Shown piece by piece: positions 1 to 8,296 of a stretch of DNA of 64,000 bases (positions within the stretch are counted from its first letter, which is position 1; each line of letters opens with the position of its first letter). The notes below the pieces were generated by a model. It ran no database searches and was not told the origin of the DNA. It saw nothing but the letters and a program-made list of their open reading frames with translations. The stretch spans positions 1,364,001 through 1,428,000 of the forward strand of contig CP026657.1 of NCBI GenBank assembly GCA_023525915.1, read 5' to 3'. The position numbers and the translations under genes are program-made. This stretch comes from Acetispira formosa (nom. nud.). Lineage in GTDB: Bacteria; Desulfobacterota; Desulfarculia; Adiutricales; Adiutricaceae.

Positions 1-1
1 G

Positions 2-562
2 GTGACTTCAAAGACTATGGCCGGGTATTATTATGAGGGGGGCGACGGCTACTTCCAATTTTTCCTGCGGCCTCAATACCAGAAACAAACCGTGGCTTTC
101 ACCGCGGCCGAGGTTGCGGTGCCCCTGCAAAAAAGCTGGTTCGGCGACTTTGTCCGGCCAGAGTGGAAATATTATGAAGCCGGGCATTTTCGACTGGAGG
201 GCTATCTCTACAAACTCATCATCTACGGCTATCCCGGCGAATTCGATGCCCCCTACCTGAATGTGCAGCTAACCGCCTACGACCCTGACGGACGCCCCGT
301 CGACGCTCTGATACTGGACATCCGCTATGAATTTGAAGATGTGGAAGGCTTTTCCGATTACACTATTGACGGACGCCTCATCACTATCCGCTCCTATGTC
401 GGCTACCGTTGGGACGCCGAGGACGGCGACGCGGGAACGGTGAAAAAACCCGTCTTCCAGCTCGTGCGGGAAAGAACCTACGAAATTGACCACGGCCGGT
501 TCAAGCTCCTGACCGAAGAAGAACATGAAATCTCGTTCATCAACCGGAGCCGGGTCGATTAA
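2..562 (+). CDS. hypothetical protein, possibly 5'-partial
   Basis: An open frame of 186 codons runs from a GTG at base 2 to a TAA at 560-562. An in-frame ATG at 17-19 (MAGYYYEGG) is an alternative start, and the true start may lie outside the window. The product is rich in Tyr, Phe and Asp, has no signal peptide or membrane segment, and looks like a soluble beta-rich domain (alternating patterns such as RLEGYLYKLIIYGY). I recognise no family. It is followed by a repeat-filled gap, so no operon partner is visible on this side. Confidence 0.6.
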   Translation: MTSKTMAGYYYEGGDGYFQFFLRPQYQKQTVAFTAAEVAVPLQKSWFGDFVRPEWKYYEAGHFRLEGYLYKLIIYGYPGEFDAPYLNVQLTAYDPDGRPVDALILDIRYEFEDVEGFSDYTIDGRLITIRSYVGYRWDAEDGDAGTVKKPVFQLVRERTYEIDHGRFKLLTEEEHEISFINRSRVD

Positions 563-572
563 GGTAAAACCC

Positions 573-718
573 GGCCGTGCGGGCGAAAAAATTTCTGACG
601 TCGCTCGTAATTTTCTCGTATTCCCGGCCGAGTGGCTTCATTAGAGGTTTGATTTTCCGTGCCCGTCCGGGGAGCAAAATTACGAGCGACTTACAGAAAA
701 TTTTTCGCCCGCACGGCC
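573..718. repeat. long inverted repeat (about 42-bp arms)
   Basis: The left arm (573-614) and right arm (676-718) are nearly perfect reverse complements, with a roughly 60-base loop. Both arms include GCGGGCGAAAAA/TTTTTCGCCCGC and CTCGTAAT/ATTACGAG blocks. It lies 11 bases past the stop of the first gene. A transcript would fold into one long hairpin. There is no U-tract, so it is not a standard terminator. It could be a small mobile hairpin element. Confidence 0.8.
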
Positions 719-811
719 TGGTCAGTGTCAGCGTTTGGGTGGGGTGATTGTTGCGGTCCTCATACATAGCCGACCATGTTCAGGAGGGCGGTGAGATTTC
801 TCCAGAGGGGA

Positions 812-1012
812 CCACGATTTTTGCGTAGCGGAGGGGCCGTCAGTTTAAGGGAAGAGGTCGACATTTTAAAAATAGCAGGTCGACCCGATAGGGGAGACGG
901 AGCGCCAGCGACTGGTTTTGAGGCCATAAAAGCCGCTCGCGAAGCAAAAACCACGCTTTTTGCGTAGCTGACGGGCCCCGAGTTTAAGGGAAAAAGCCAT
1001 ACTTAAAATCGC
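812..1012. repeat. degenerate direct repeat pair
   Basis: Two similar blocks of about 62 bases, at 812-875 and 951-1012, lie about 139 bases apart. Shared words include TTTTTGCGTAGC and GTTTAAGGGAA. The stretch holds only short, unconvincing open frames. With the inverted repeat at 573-718 it fills the gap between the first gene and the IclR promoter. Confidence 0.6.
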
Positions 1013-1201
1013 CCCGCCCTCCGGGTTTTACCTTCGCCGTTTTCCAGCGATTGCCCTTACCGAGAACCTTGCCTTTCAGGCCGCTTAACACCATTTAGAG
1101 ATCTGCCGCCGACATCTTTCAATGTGGTGTAAACAAATTTAACATATTGTTATAACTACATTTTAATCACATAATCCAAGAGTCAGGCCAGACCCGGCCA
1201 A

Positions 1202-1230
1202 TTGACAGTTTTATAGTTTCATGTTAAATT
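1202..1230 (+). promoter_or_regulatory. sigma70-like promoter of the IclR gene
   Basis: TTGACA at 1202-1207, a 17-base spacer and TAAATT at 1225-1230 match the sigma70 consensus closely. The element lies in an AT-rich stretch 94 bases upstream of the IclR start codon. No other gene start lies between. Confidence 0.55.
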
Positions 1231-1323
1231 ATGAGGCAATACTTTTTCACATAGCGATATAATTTTAACCCTTATTAAATCCAAACTCAAAGGCAGTATT
1301 AAAAGGTTATTCAAGGTTTTTAA

Positions 1324-2133
1324 ATGAGCAGCAGTAATTTGAACAAGTCCGTAGTTAAAGCTCTGGAAATTATTGAATTGTTGGACGCCCAGGGAGCAAT
1401 GGGCATAACTGAAATAGCCAACCGTCTGACCATGGATAAAAGCTCCGTCTTCCGGGCTTTAAATACATTAAAATCAAAGCATTACGTTCGTCAGGATCAT
1501 GATACACTGAAATATTCCAACAGCTACAAACTGTTTGAAATGGGTCACAATGTTGTTCGGGAGACCGGTTTACCGAAAATGGCCTATCGCTTTATGCGGC
1601 AGCTGTCCCGCGATGTGGACGGCGCGGTCAGTCTCGGTGTGCGAGACGGTGTGAAAGCCGTTTATATTGATAAAATTGAAAGTGACGCCACCGTGCGGGT
1701 GAGCATGAAAATCGGCCAGAGTCTGCCGCTTTACTGCACCGGCATGGGCAAGGCCCTTCTGGCCTGGATGCCGGATAAAAAAGTATGCGATATTCTTCGC
1801 GGTGTGCAGTTTGTTAAAAGCGGCCCCAATACGCTGGATAATCTCGAAGGGCTCCTGGCCAACCTGGCCGAAATCCGGGAACGCGGCTACAGCATTGATA
1901 ATGAGGAACACATCCCCGGCCTTTTCTGTATCGCCGCTCCGGTATTCGACGCCTCCGGCGACACCATTGCGGCCATTAGCGTGGCCCACGTTAAAATCAT
2001 GCTGCCGGATCAGCCCTCAGTGGACAGCCTGTCGATGAAGGTTATGGGTGCGGCCGACGATTTCACCTCTTCCCTGGGCGGGCGGCGTCCCAATCAGAAA
2101 AATATGGCCGCGCAGGTTCTGGACAGACGTTAA
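1324..2133 (+). CDS. IclR-family transcriptional regulator
   Basis: The protein has 269 aa, typical for the family. Residues about 8-60 form the winged helix-turn-helix (VKALEIIELL, then TEIANRLTMDKSSVFRALNTL). Residues about 80-245 match the IclR effector domain, including LPLYCTGMGKALLAW and the later GYSIDNEEHIPGLFCIAAPV segment. Such proteins bind small organic acids and control catabolic operons. It lies just upstream of, and in the same direction as, the glcDEF-type genes, so control of those genes by a 2-hydroxyacid is the natural inference. The effector cannot be read from the sequence. Confidence 0.93.
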   Translation: MSSSNLNKSVVKALEIIELLDAQGAMGITEIANRLTMDKSSVFRALNTLKSKHYVRQDHDTLKYSNSYKLFEMGHNVVRETGLPKMAYRFMRQLSRDVDGAVSLGVRDGVKAVYIDKIESDATVRVSMKIGQSLPLYCTGMGKALLAWMPDKKVCDILRGVQFVKSGPNTLDNLEGLLANLAEIRERGYSIDNEEHIPGLFCIAAPVFDASGDTIAAISVAHVKIMLPDQPSVDSLSMKVMGAADDFTSSLGGRRPNQKNMAAQVLDRR

Positions 2134-2459
2134 AGACCCCAGCCTTTCCCGCTGCAAAATGGTCCCGACGCGATTTCGGAAAGGTATGGCCGCCGATGGT
2201 CCGGGTTCTGCCCAATGGTAGTGAACTCCGCGACTGTGCGGCCATTTCTGTAAAAATGCCCATAGAACATCCGGCAAGCCGATAATCACCAGGTTTTGAT
2301 GTCACTTGCGGACAGGAGTTTTCATAACCGACTTTCCTTCGTTTACCGCCCAACGACACGCAATGGCTGCCGTTTGCTACGGCAGGTTGATCGTGCGCCG
2401 GTACAAAACATACCCCGTTCGGGGGGCCGCTTTCTTTCTTGCACAGCCGGGAGGTGCTC
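2134..2459 (+). other. intergenic leader of the glc operon
   Basis: About 325 bases without a convincing gene. No strong promoter, hairpin with U-tract or IclR operator could be assigned. An open frame continues upstream of the glcD start at 2460 to a TTG at 2439, but no ribosome-binding site precedes that codon. Confidence 0.4.
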
Positions 2460-3857
2460 GTGTTACCTGTAGAAGTGATTAGCCAACTCAGTATGATTGT
2501 GGGGCAGGAGCACTGCCGCCACGGCATTCTGGATATTGAACTGTATTCTTACGATTCATCGCCCTTCTTTTTCAAACCCGACGCCATAGTTTTTCCCGGC
2601 ACAACCGAGGAACTGGCCAAAGTGGTCCGCCTGGCTCACGATAAAAACGTGCCTCTGGTGGCCCGCGGCGCGGGCACCAGCCTGTCGGGCGGGGCCGTGG
2701 CCGCCAAGGGCGGCATCATGCTGGTCACCACCCGCCTCAATCGCGTTCTGGAACTGAACCCCCTGGAGGAAACCGTGCTGGTGGAAAGCGGCGTGGTCAA
2801 CCTCAATCTTCAGAATTATCTGGCCGAGCACGGCTTTATGTTCCCGCCCGATCCGGCCAGCCAGAAATCGGCCACCCTGGGCGGCAACATTGCAGAGAAC
2901 GCTGGCGGCCCCAAGGGCGTCAAATACGGGATCACCAAACATTATGTGCATGGCCTGGAAGTGGTGCTGGCCGACGGCAGCCTCACCCGCACCGGGGCCC
3001 TGGCAGATGTTGCCGATCAGGCCGGGCCGGATCTGACCGGCCTTTTCCTGGCCTCTGAGGGCGCTTTCGGGCTGGTGACCAAGGCTCTCCTGAAAATTAC
3101 GCCATTGCCGCAAAATTACCGCACTGTCCTGGCCATTTTCGATGATCTGGGCAAATCCGGCAAGGCCGTCTCGGAAATCATCGCCGCCGGGATAATTCCC
3201 ACGGCCATGGAAATTATGGATCATGAATTGATCGTGGCCCTGGAGGACTATCTGCATCTGGGCTTTCCGCTGGACGCCCAGGCCATGCTTTTGATTGAGG
3301 TGGACGGCCTGGGGCCGGAGCTGGACGGCCAGATGGAGCGCATCGTCTCCATCTGCCGCGAAGTGGGAGCCACCAGCATCGGCGCGGCCAATACGGCTGA
3401 AGAGCGCGACAAGCTCTGGCTGGCCCGCCGTTCCGGCAACGGGGCCATGGGCCGCATCAAGCCCGCCCTGATTGTGCAGGATGTGACCGTGCCGGTCAAC
3501 CGCCTGCCGGAAATGCTCAGCCTGGTGCAGGAGGTGGCCAAAAAGCACAATGTCATCATTGTTCAGATGGCCCACGCCGGAGACGGGAATCTCCATCCCC
3601 ACATTCTCTACACCCCCGGCGACGATGAGGAATACGCCCGCGCCCTGGAGGCCAGCCACGACATCTTCACCGCCGCCCTGGCCGCGGGCGGCTCACTGAC
3701 GGGCGAACACGGCATCGGCCTGGAGAAGATCAGCTTCATGGACAAGCAGTTCAACCGTGACGAGCTGAATTTCATGGCCGCCATGAAACGGACCCTTGAT
3801 CCGCAGGGCCGCCTGAACCCCGGAAAAGTTCTGCCGCAGGAGTATTTACCCTTATGA
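2460..3857 (+). CDS. glcD: FAD-linked 2-hydroxyacid (glycolate/D-lactate) dehydrogenase, GlcD-like
   Basis: A 465-aa flavoprotein with an N-terminal FAD-binding type 4 (PCMH) domain, including ARGAGTSLSGGAVA and DPASQKSATLGGNIAENAGG. The C-terminal FAD-oxidase domain contains HAGDGNLHPHILY and ends with GRLNPGKVLP. The GTG at 2460 is chosen because GGAGG stands 5 bases before it; the in-frame TTG at 2439 has no such site. It is the catalytic subunit of a three-subunit oxidase that feeds electrons from glycolate, lactate or a similar acid to the quinone pool or an electron-transfer partner. The stop overlaps the glcE start (ATGA), indicating translational coupling. Confidence 0.92.
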   Translation: MLPVEVISQLSMIVGQEHCRHGILDIELYSYDSSPFFFKPDAIVFPGTTEELAKVVRLAHDKNVPLVARGAGTSLSGGAVAAKGGIMLVTTRLNRVLELNPLEETVLVESGVVNLNLQNYLAEHGFMFPPDPASQKSATLGGNIAENAGGPKGVKYGITKHYVHGLEVVLADGSLTRTGALADVADQAGPDLTGLFLASEGAFGLVTKALLKITPLPQNYRTVLAIFDDLGKSGKAVSEIIAAGIIPTAMEIMDHELIVALEDYLHLGFPLDAQAMLLIEVDGLGPELDGQMERIVSICREVGATSIGAANTAEERDKLWLARRSGNGAMGRIKPALIVQDVTVPVNRLPEMLSLVQEVAKKHNVIIVQMAHAGDGNLHPHILYTPGDDEEYARALEASHDIFTAALAAGGSLTGEHGIGLEKISFMDKQFNRDELNFMAAMKRTLDPQGRLNPGKVLPQEYLPL

Positions 3858-5164
3858 GCCGGTCACCACGTTCCCCAAAAGGTAAGAGTAAAGAGCAGCC
3901 GAAAGGCACGGAAACCAGCGCCCCGGAAAAAGCGCCAGAAAGCGCGAAAGCTGTAAGCGACAAAGCTCCGCGCAAAGCCCCGGCCAAAGCTAAAGCCGCC
4001 CCGGACGCGGCCAAACCGGCCCCGCCGGTCAAAGAAGTGCAGGCCGCCGCTGAACCGGCCGCGCCCGTTGCCCCGGTCCCGGAAAAAAAGATAAACATTC
4101 AATATCCGCAAACCATAGAGGAAGCCGGGACCATCGTAGCTAAAGCCGCCGGTGACCTGATGTCAGTGGTGCCCGCCGGGCATCTCACCCGTCTCCATGA
4201 TTCACCGGCCGTCAGCCGGGCCGTCGCGGTGGTGCTAAGCACCCGCGACCTGACCAGGGTCGTCTCCGTCGAGCCAGACAACCTCCTGGCCATTGTGGAG
4301 GCCGGACTGACCCCCGATGAGGTCGACGAAGCCCTGAAGCCCACGGGCCTTTACTGGCCGGTGACCGGCCTCGGCCAGCGCACCTTGGGGGCGATTATGG
4401 CCGAAGGGGCGCTGGGCGTGGAAACCATGGCTCGCGGCTCTATGCTCGACTGGGTGCTCGGCTCTTCCTTTATCACGGCGGAAGGGAAACTGGTGGAAAG
4501 CGGCGGGCGCACCCTTAAAAACGTCACCGGCTATGACTACACCCGCCTGGCCTGGCGCTCCTTCGGGCGGCTGGGTCTGTGCGTCCGCTTCATTCTCAAG
4601 CTGATTCCCCGTCCGGCCATGAATCCGGTGCTGGAAGTGGCCGTCGATAAACCGGCCGACGGCGCGGCCCTGGCCAGGGAAATCATTCTCAGCAAAATGG
4701 GGCCGGAAGCCCTCAGGCTCGACTACAGCCCCAACGGTGCCGCCCTTCTGGTCTGGCTGGCCGGTTTCCCGGAAGTAGTGGCCGCCAAGAAAGCCAAGGT
4801 TGAGGAAATGGCCGGTTCCCGAACAATCACCGTCCATGACGACGGCCGGGCTTTCTGGTCCGAACGGTCGAAAAAGTGGCCAGCTTCCACCCCGGCCATT
4901 TCCGGCTTCATGGGGAGCCGCCAGGCGGTGCTGGATATGGCCGGAAAACTCGGCGGCGGCACCATTGCCGGTGTTCTCAAGGCCGATATTGACGTTGGCG
5001 GCGGCCGGGCTTACCTTGAACTTGAAGAGAGCGTCTCCAGTGAGGGCACGGCTAAAACTGTGGGGCTGACCCCGGATCGCTTCACCGCGACCGGCCTGGT
5101 CTACGAACGCCTGAAAAAAGGCATAGACCCCGGCGACCTCTTCTTCCCGGCCAAACTGCTCTAA
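3854..5164 (+). CDS. glcE: GlcE-like FAD-binding subunit with Ala/Pro/Lys-rich N-terminal extension
   Basis: 436 aa. Residues from about 80 on form a second, shorter FAD-binding (PCMH) domain typical of GlcE: GLYWPVTGLGQRTLGAIMAEG followed by GGRTLKNVTGYDYTRL. Family members are usually near 350 aa. The first roughly 78 residues are instead a low-complexity tract of Ala, Pro, Lys and Glu, probably disordered and of unknown role. The gene starts inside the glcD stop codon and is followed 23 bases later by glcF, so the three subunits are made together. The name follows from context; substrate specificity is not visible. Confidence 0.85.
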   Translation: MSRSPRSPKGKSKEQPKGTETSAPEKAPESAKAVSDKAPRKAPAKAKAAPDAAKPAPPVKEVQAAAEPAAPVAPVPEKKINIQYPQTIEEAGTIVAKAAGDLMSVVPAGHLTRLHDSPAVSRAVAVVLSTRDLTRVVSVEPDNLLAIVEAGLTPDEVDEALKPTGLYWPVTGLGQRTLGAIMAEGALGVETMARGSMLDWVLGSSFITAEGKLVESGGRTLKNVTGYDYTRLAWRSFGRLGLCVRFILKLIPRPAMNPVLEVAVDKPADGAALAREIILSKMGPEALRLDYSPNGAALLVWLAGFPEVVAAKKAKVEEMAGSRTITVHDDGRAFWSERSKKWPASTPAISGFMGSRQAVLDMAGKLGGGTIAGVLKADIDVGGGRAYLELEESVSSEGTAKTVGLTPDRFTATGLVYERLKKGIDPGDLFFPAKLL

Positions 5165-5187
5165 TTTTTTATCAGGGGGGTTAGAAA

Positions 5188-6570
5188 ATGAGTGATATGC
5201 ATGAAGCCGCCAAGCAGACCTTGAAACGGCTCATCACGGGCACCGCCAAATGGCGGCCAAATCATTCTTCCGATGAACCCCTCAATTCCCCAGAGGGAGC
5301 GAACCATCCAATGACGTCAGATTATTCAGAAATATCCCGCTGCAACCGCTGTGGCTTCTGCCAGAGCGTTTGCCCCACCTATGCTGAAACCATGGATGAA
5401 ACCCAGGTGGCCCGCGGCCGCATCCATCTGGTGCGTCTTTTGAACAACGGCCAGTATGACTGGCGCGACGACAAGGGCATCTCGGAAAAGGTTGACGATT
5501 GCCTTTTGTGCCAGGCCTGTGTGGTCAACTGCCCGGCCACGGTTAAAACCGATGAAATCATGCTGGCCGCCCGCCGCGATTTTATTGAGATAAAAGGTCT
5601 GTCGCTCTTCCAGAAACTGGTCTATCGCGGCGCGCTTTCCCACCGCGAGAGATTGGACCGGGTTTCCACCCTGATGCGTCTTTATGAGAGCAGCGGAGCC
5701 AGAAACCTCCTCTATCTGAACATCCTCCGCAAATCAATGGAGAAGCTCATCTATTTCGATTCCTTCCTCCCGGACGGACTGGAAATACCCGCCCGCGAAT
5801 CCCTGCCGACCCTCCGGCGCCCGCAGGGCGAGCCCAAAATGAAGGTGGCTTTCTTCATCGGCTGCGCCTCCAACATCTTCACCGCCCGCACGGTGCGTAT
5901 TGTGGTGGAATACCTGGTCAGCCGGGGAGTGGAAGTTCACATGCCCAAGGTTTCCTGCTGCGGCGAACCCCACCGCACGGCCGGCGACACCGCTGAAGTG
6001 GCTCGTCTGTCTAAAAGCAACGTCGAAGCCATATTCAAACCGGATTTTGACTTCATCGTCACCGATTGCTCCACCTGCGCCCACGCCCTGGCCCACTATG
6101 ACAAATTTGTGGGCGAAGACTCGCCGGAAGCTGAAATCGTTCGCCCCAAACTCCCCAAAGTGCTGGAGATCAACACCCTGATCCGCGACCACCTGGGCCT
6201 TGAACCATCCCAATTGCGGGAACTGCCGGAAACGAAAGTAACCTATCACGATTCCTGCCACGCCGTGCGGGGTCTGGGTGTAAAAGACGCTCCGCGTGAC
6301 ATCCTCAAATCCATCCCAGGCGTCGAACTGATCGAGATGAAGGGAGCCGACAGCTGCTGCGGCGGAGCCGGTTCCTATGGCTTCAGCCACCCGGAAATGT
6401 CCGGCCGCATAGCTTCAACTAAGGTGCAAAATATCAAAAAGACCGGAGCGTCCACCCTGGCCGTCTCCTGTCCGGCCTGTACTCTGCAGCTTGGCGCGGG
6501 TCTCCGGCGTGACGGCCAGCCGACCAAAGTCCTTCACCCCGTGGAACTTCTGGCCCAAGCTTCAAAATAG
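5188..6570 (+). CDS. glcF: GlcF-like iron-sulfur subunit (two 4Fe-4S clusters plus CCG domains)
   Basis: 460 aa. Two ferredoxin motifs are visible: C52-x2-C55-x2-C58-x3-C62-P and C105-x2-C108-x2-C111-x3-C115-P. The C-terminal half has two cysteine-rich CCG modules (CCGEPHRT, CSTCAHAL, then CHAVRGLG, CCGGAGSYGF, CPACTLQL), as in GlcF, LutA and heterodisulfide reductase D-type proteins. It should carry electrons from the flavin subunits to a membrane or soluble acceptor. The ATG at 5188 is preceded by a strong AGGGGGG; an internal ATG at 5311 is weaker. It is the last gene of the operon and is followed by a paired-hairpin repeat. Confidence 0.9.
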   Translation: MSDMHEAAKQTLKRLITGTAKWRPNHSSDEPLNSPEGANHPMTSDYSEISRCNRCGFCQSVCPTYAETMDETQVARGRIHLVRLLNNGQYDWRDDKGISEKVDDCLLCQACVVNCPATVKTDEIMLAARRDFIEIKGLSLFQKLVYRGALSHRERLDRVSTLMRLYESSGARNLLYLNILRKSMEKLIYFDSFLPDGLEIPARESLPTLRRPQGEPKMKVAFFIGCASNIFTARTVRIVVEYLVSRGVEVHMPKVSCCGEPHRTAGDTAEVARLSKSNVEAIFKPDFDFIVTDCSTCAHALAHYDKFVGEDSPEAEIVRPKLPKVLEINTLIRDHLGLEPSQLRELPETKVTYHDSCHAVRGLGVKDAPRDILKSIPGVELIEMKGADSCCGGAGSYGFSHPEMSGRIASTKVQNIKKTGASTLAVSCPACTLQLGAGLRRDGQPTKVLHPVELLAQASK

Positions 6571-6710
6571 AGTCGACAGCCCTAAATCTGACCGCAATTC
6601 CATAAAAGGAGTTGCGGTTATATTTTTTTTCACCATCACCCTTCCGCAAGTCTTCCCCCGCGCGGCAACACAGCGGCGCTCTGTAACATTTAAAATTGAA
6701 GCAAAGCGGA

Positions 6711-6950
6711 ACCCGCCGGAAGCCGGGAATTGTTTTTGTCCCGTCTCCGTTCCGGGGGTCTTTAGTCACGGAGACGGGCCAAAAACAATTCCCGGCTTCC
6801 GGCTCCCACTCGGCCAAATGTACTTTCCAAACCCCAAGGAAGCTGACCAAGTAGCCGCCGGGGGAAATGTTTTCGCCCGGCTCCGTGACTAAAGACCCCC
6901 GGAACGGAGCCGGGCGAAAACATTTCCCCCGGCGGCGGCCAACCGCCACA
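6711..6950. repeat. paired-hairpin intergenic element, copy 1
   Basis: Hairpin A spans 6716-6802 (34-bp arms, loop 6750-6768) and hairpin B spans 6854-6936 (32-bp arms, loop 6886-6904). Loop B (tgactaaagacccccggaa) is the exact reverse complement of loop A, so the two loops could pair. Stems are G/C-rich with a central T- or A-rich block. Related copies lie at 14361, 39395 and 60165. No U-tract follows. Short open frames across it arise only from the symmetry. Confidence 0.9.
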
Positions 6951-7507
6951 GATCTTCGCGATATAGATTGCACAAACATTCATCACCAGTTTTTAACTCA
7001 ATTACCCCCTTATTGATCAGCAAACATTTAGAAACATTTTAAACCATTCTAGATTGCCAATCATTAATCAAATAATATCAAAGTATTATGCTCACACAAC
7101 GTGATCTAGCTCGATTCCAAAAAAAATCAATAAAACGTCATTTTGTAGTAGCATAATCAGAAAAGATGTGCTAGTATGCATTCAATAGACATTAAGAACT
7201 CTATATGACCTTATGGTCAAAACTTCTCCGGCAACCTTACAATTAACAAACAATTGGCCCAAAACGGATTCAAAACCAGGGGCCTGAAGTTTAGTTAGCA
7301 AAATAATTGCATATTTACAATATGTTATTATAGGAAATGGTTTCGATATATATCAGCCGGATATGAAGCGTATATAGAATTAAGCGTTGTTAATAACAGC
7401 CGAGTCTCTTCGTTCCACTCCGAAGCAGACCGGGATTCAAAAGGGCGCCGGTAGCGCTCACCAATTTGGCGGATTGACCGCCAACAGCCACCTCAGGAGG
7501 AACTCTC
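6951..7507 (+). other. AT-rich leader before the corrinoid gene, with a hairpin next to the RBS
   Basis: About 550 bases without a convincing gene; 6960-7400 is strongly AT-rich. A perfect 7-bp stem with a 5-base loop (7466-7484, TTGGCGG/CCGCCAA) ends 10 bases before the AGGAGG at 7495-7500. It might influence translation of the downstream gene. I looked for a cobalamin riboswitch and could not find its conserved blocks. No clear sigma70 or sigma54 promoter was found. Confidence 0.45.
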
Positions 7508-8131
7508 ATGGCTATTAAAGATGTTTATCAGGCAGTTCTCGATTTCGAAGAAGACAGCATTGCCGGGCTTATTGAAAAAGAACTGGCCGCCGGTACCAAT
7601 GTGGACCAGCTTCTCCAGGAAGGCCTCATCTCCGCTATGGACGCGGTTGGCAAAAGCTTCTCCGAAGGCGAACTGTTCGTCCCTGAAATGCTGATGGCCG
7701 CTCAGACCATGAAAGCCGGTCTGGAAGTGCTGAAGCCGAAACTGGGCGCGGGCGGCGCTTCCTCCGCCGGCGTTATCGTCATCGGCACCGTCAAGGGCGA
7801 CCTGCATGACATCGGCAAGAACCTGGTCGGCATGATGCTGGAAGGCGGCGGCTTTGAAGTCTTCGATCTCGGCGTCGACGTCGAACCCAAAACCTTTGTG
7901 GATGCCGTCAAGCAGCACAACGCCAAGATCGTCGGCCTCTCCGCCCTCTTGACCACCACCATGCCCGCCATGGAAGAAACCGTCGGCGCTCTGAAAGAAG
8001 CCGGCCTGAACGTTAAGGTTATGATCGGCGGCGCCCCTGTGACCCAGGCCTATGCCGACAAAATCGGCGCCAGCGGCTATTCCGAAGACGCGCCCAGCGC
8101 CGTGGAACTGGCCCGCAACCTGGCCAAATAA
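7508..8131 (+). CDS. corrinoid (methyl-B12) protein of the MtgC/MtbC family
   Basis: 207 aa, the usual length. Residues about 1-85 form the four-helix cap domain (B12-binding 2) and the rest the Rossmann-like B12 domain. GDLHDIGKN at 97-105 places the cobalt-ligand histidine at H100, and GLSALLTTTM and VMIGGAPVT match the lower-ligand pocket. Such proteins carry a methyl group between a substrate methyltransferase and a second methyltransferase. AGGAGG lies 7 bases before the ATG. The next gene encodes a matching methyl-THF methyltransferase, so the two should work as a pair. The methyl donor enzyme is not in the window. Confidence 0.93.
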   Translation: MAIKDVYQAVLDFEEDSIAGLIEKELAAGTNVDQLLQEGLISAMDAVGKSFSEGELFVPEMLMAAQTMKAGLEVLKPKLGAGGASSAGVIVIGTVKGDLHDIGKNLVGMMLEGGGFEVFDLGVDVEPKTFVDAVKQHNAKIVGLSALLTTTMPAMEETVGALKEAGLNVKVMIGGAPVTQAYADKIGASGYSEDAPSAVELARNLAK

Positions 8132-8145
8132 TTTTGTGAACCCCG

Positions 8146-8176
8146 CGCATGGGCCTTTCCGGCCCATGCGTTCTTT
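8146..8176 (+). terminator. terminator-like hairpin after the corrinoid gene
   Basis: CGCATGGGCC (8146-8155) and GGCCCATGCG (8161-8170) form a perfect 10-bp stem with a 5-base loop, followed by TTCTTT. It lies between the corrinoid and methyltransferase genes. It may partly stop transcription and so make the corrinoid protein in excess over the methyltransferase. Confidence 0.65.
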
Positions 8177-8296
8177 AAAGGCATATATCCCTATCCGGGA
8201 CTACGCCGTCGAACATGGTCAGCGCATGGGCTGTTTCTTTGAAACTTTGCCATGCCCCGCCACCCTATCCAGTAAAAATTTAATAAAGAGGCACTT

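Noticed and set aside
776-967. 63-codon plus-strand open frame in the first gap
   Set aside because: It spans a degenerate direct repeat, has basic low-complexity sequence and no homologue I recognise.
2556-3659. 367-codon open frame on the minus strand
   Set aside because: It is antisense to glcD, which has clear FAD-domain motifs, and its His/Gly/Gln-rich composition is that of a GC-rich shadow frame.
6711-6950. Paired hairpins as simple intrinsic terminators
   Set aside because: No U-tract follows either hairpin, stems are far longer than needed, and the complementary loops need another explanation.
6434-6986. Several open frames on both strands across paired-hairpin copy 1
   Set aside because: They arise from the symmetric repeat; the same peptide pieces (CPVSVPGVFSHG and similar) reappear at every copy on both strands.
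7380-7500. Cobalamin riboswitch before the corrinoid gene
   Set aside because: Expected by function, but the conserved B12-box words are absent; only a short hairpin is clear.
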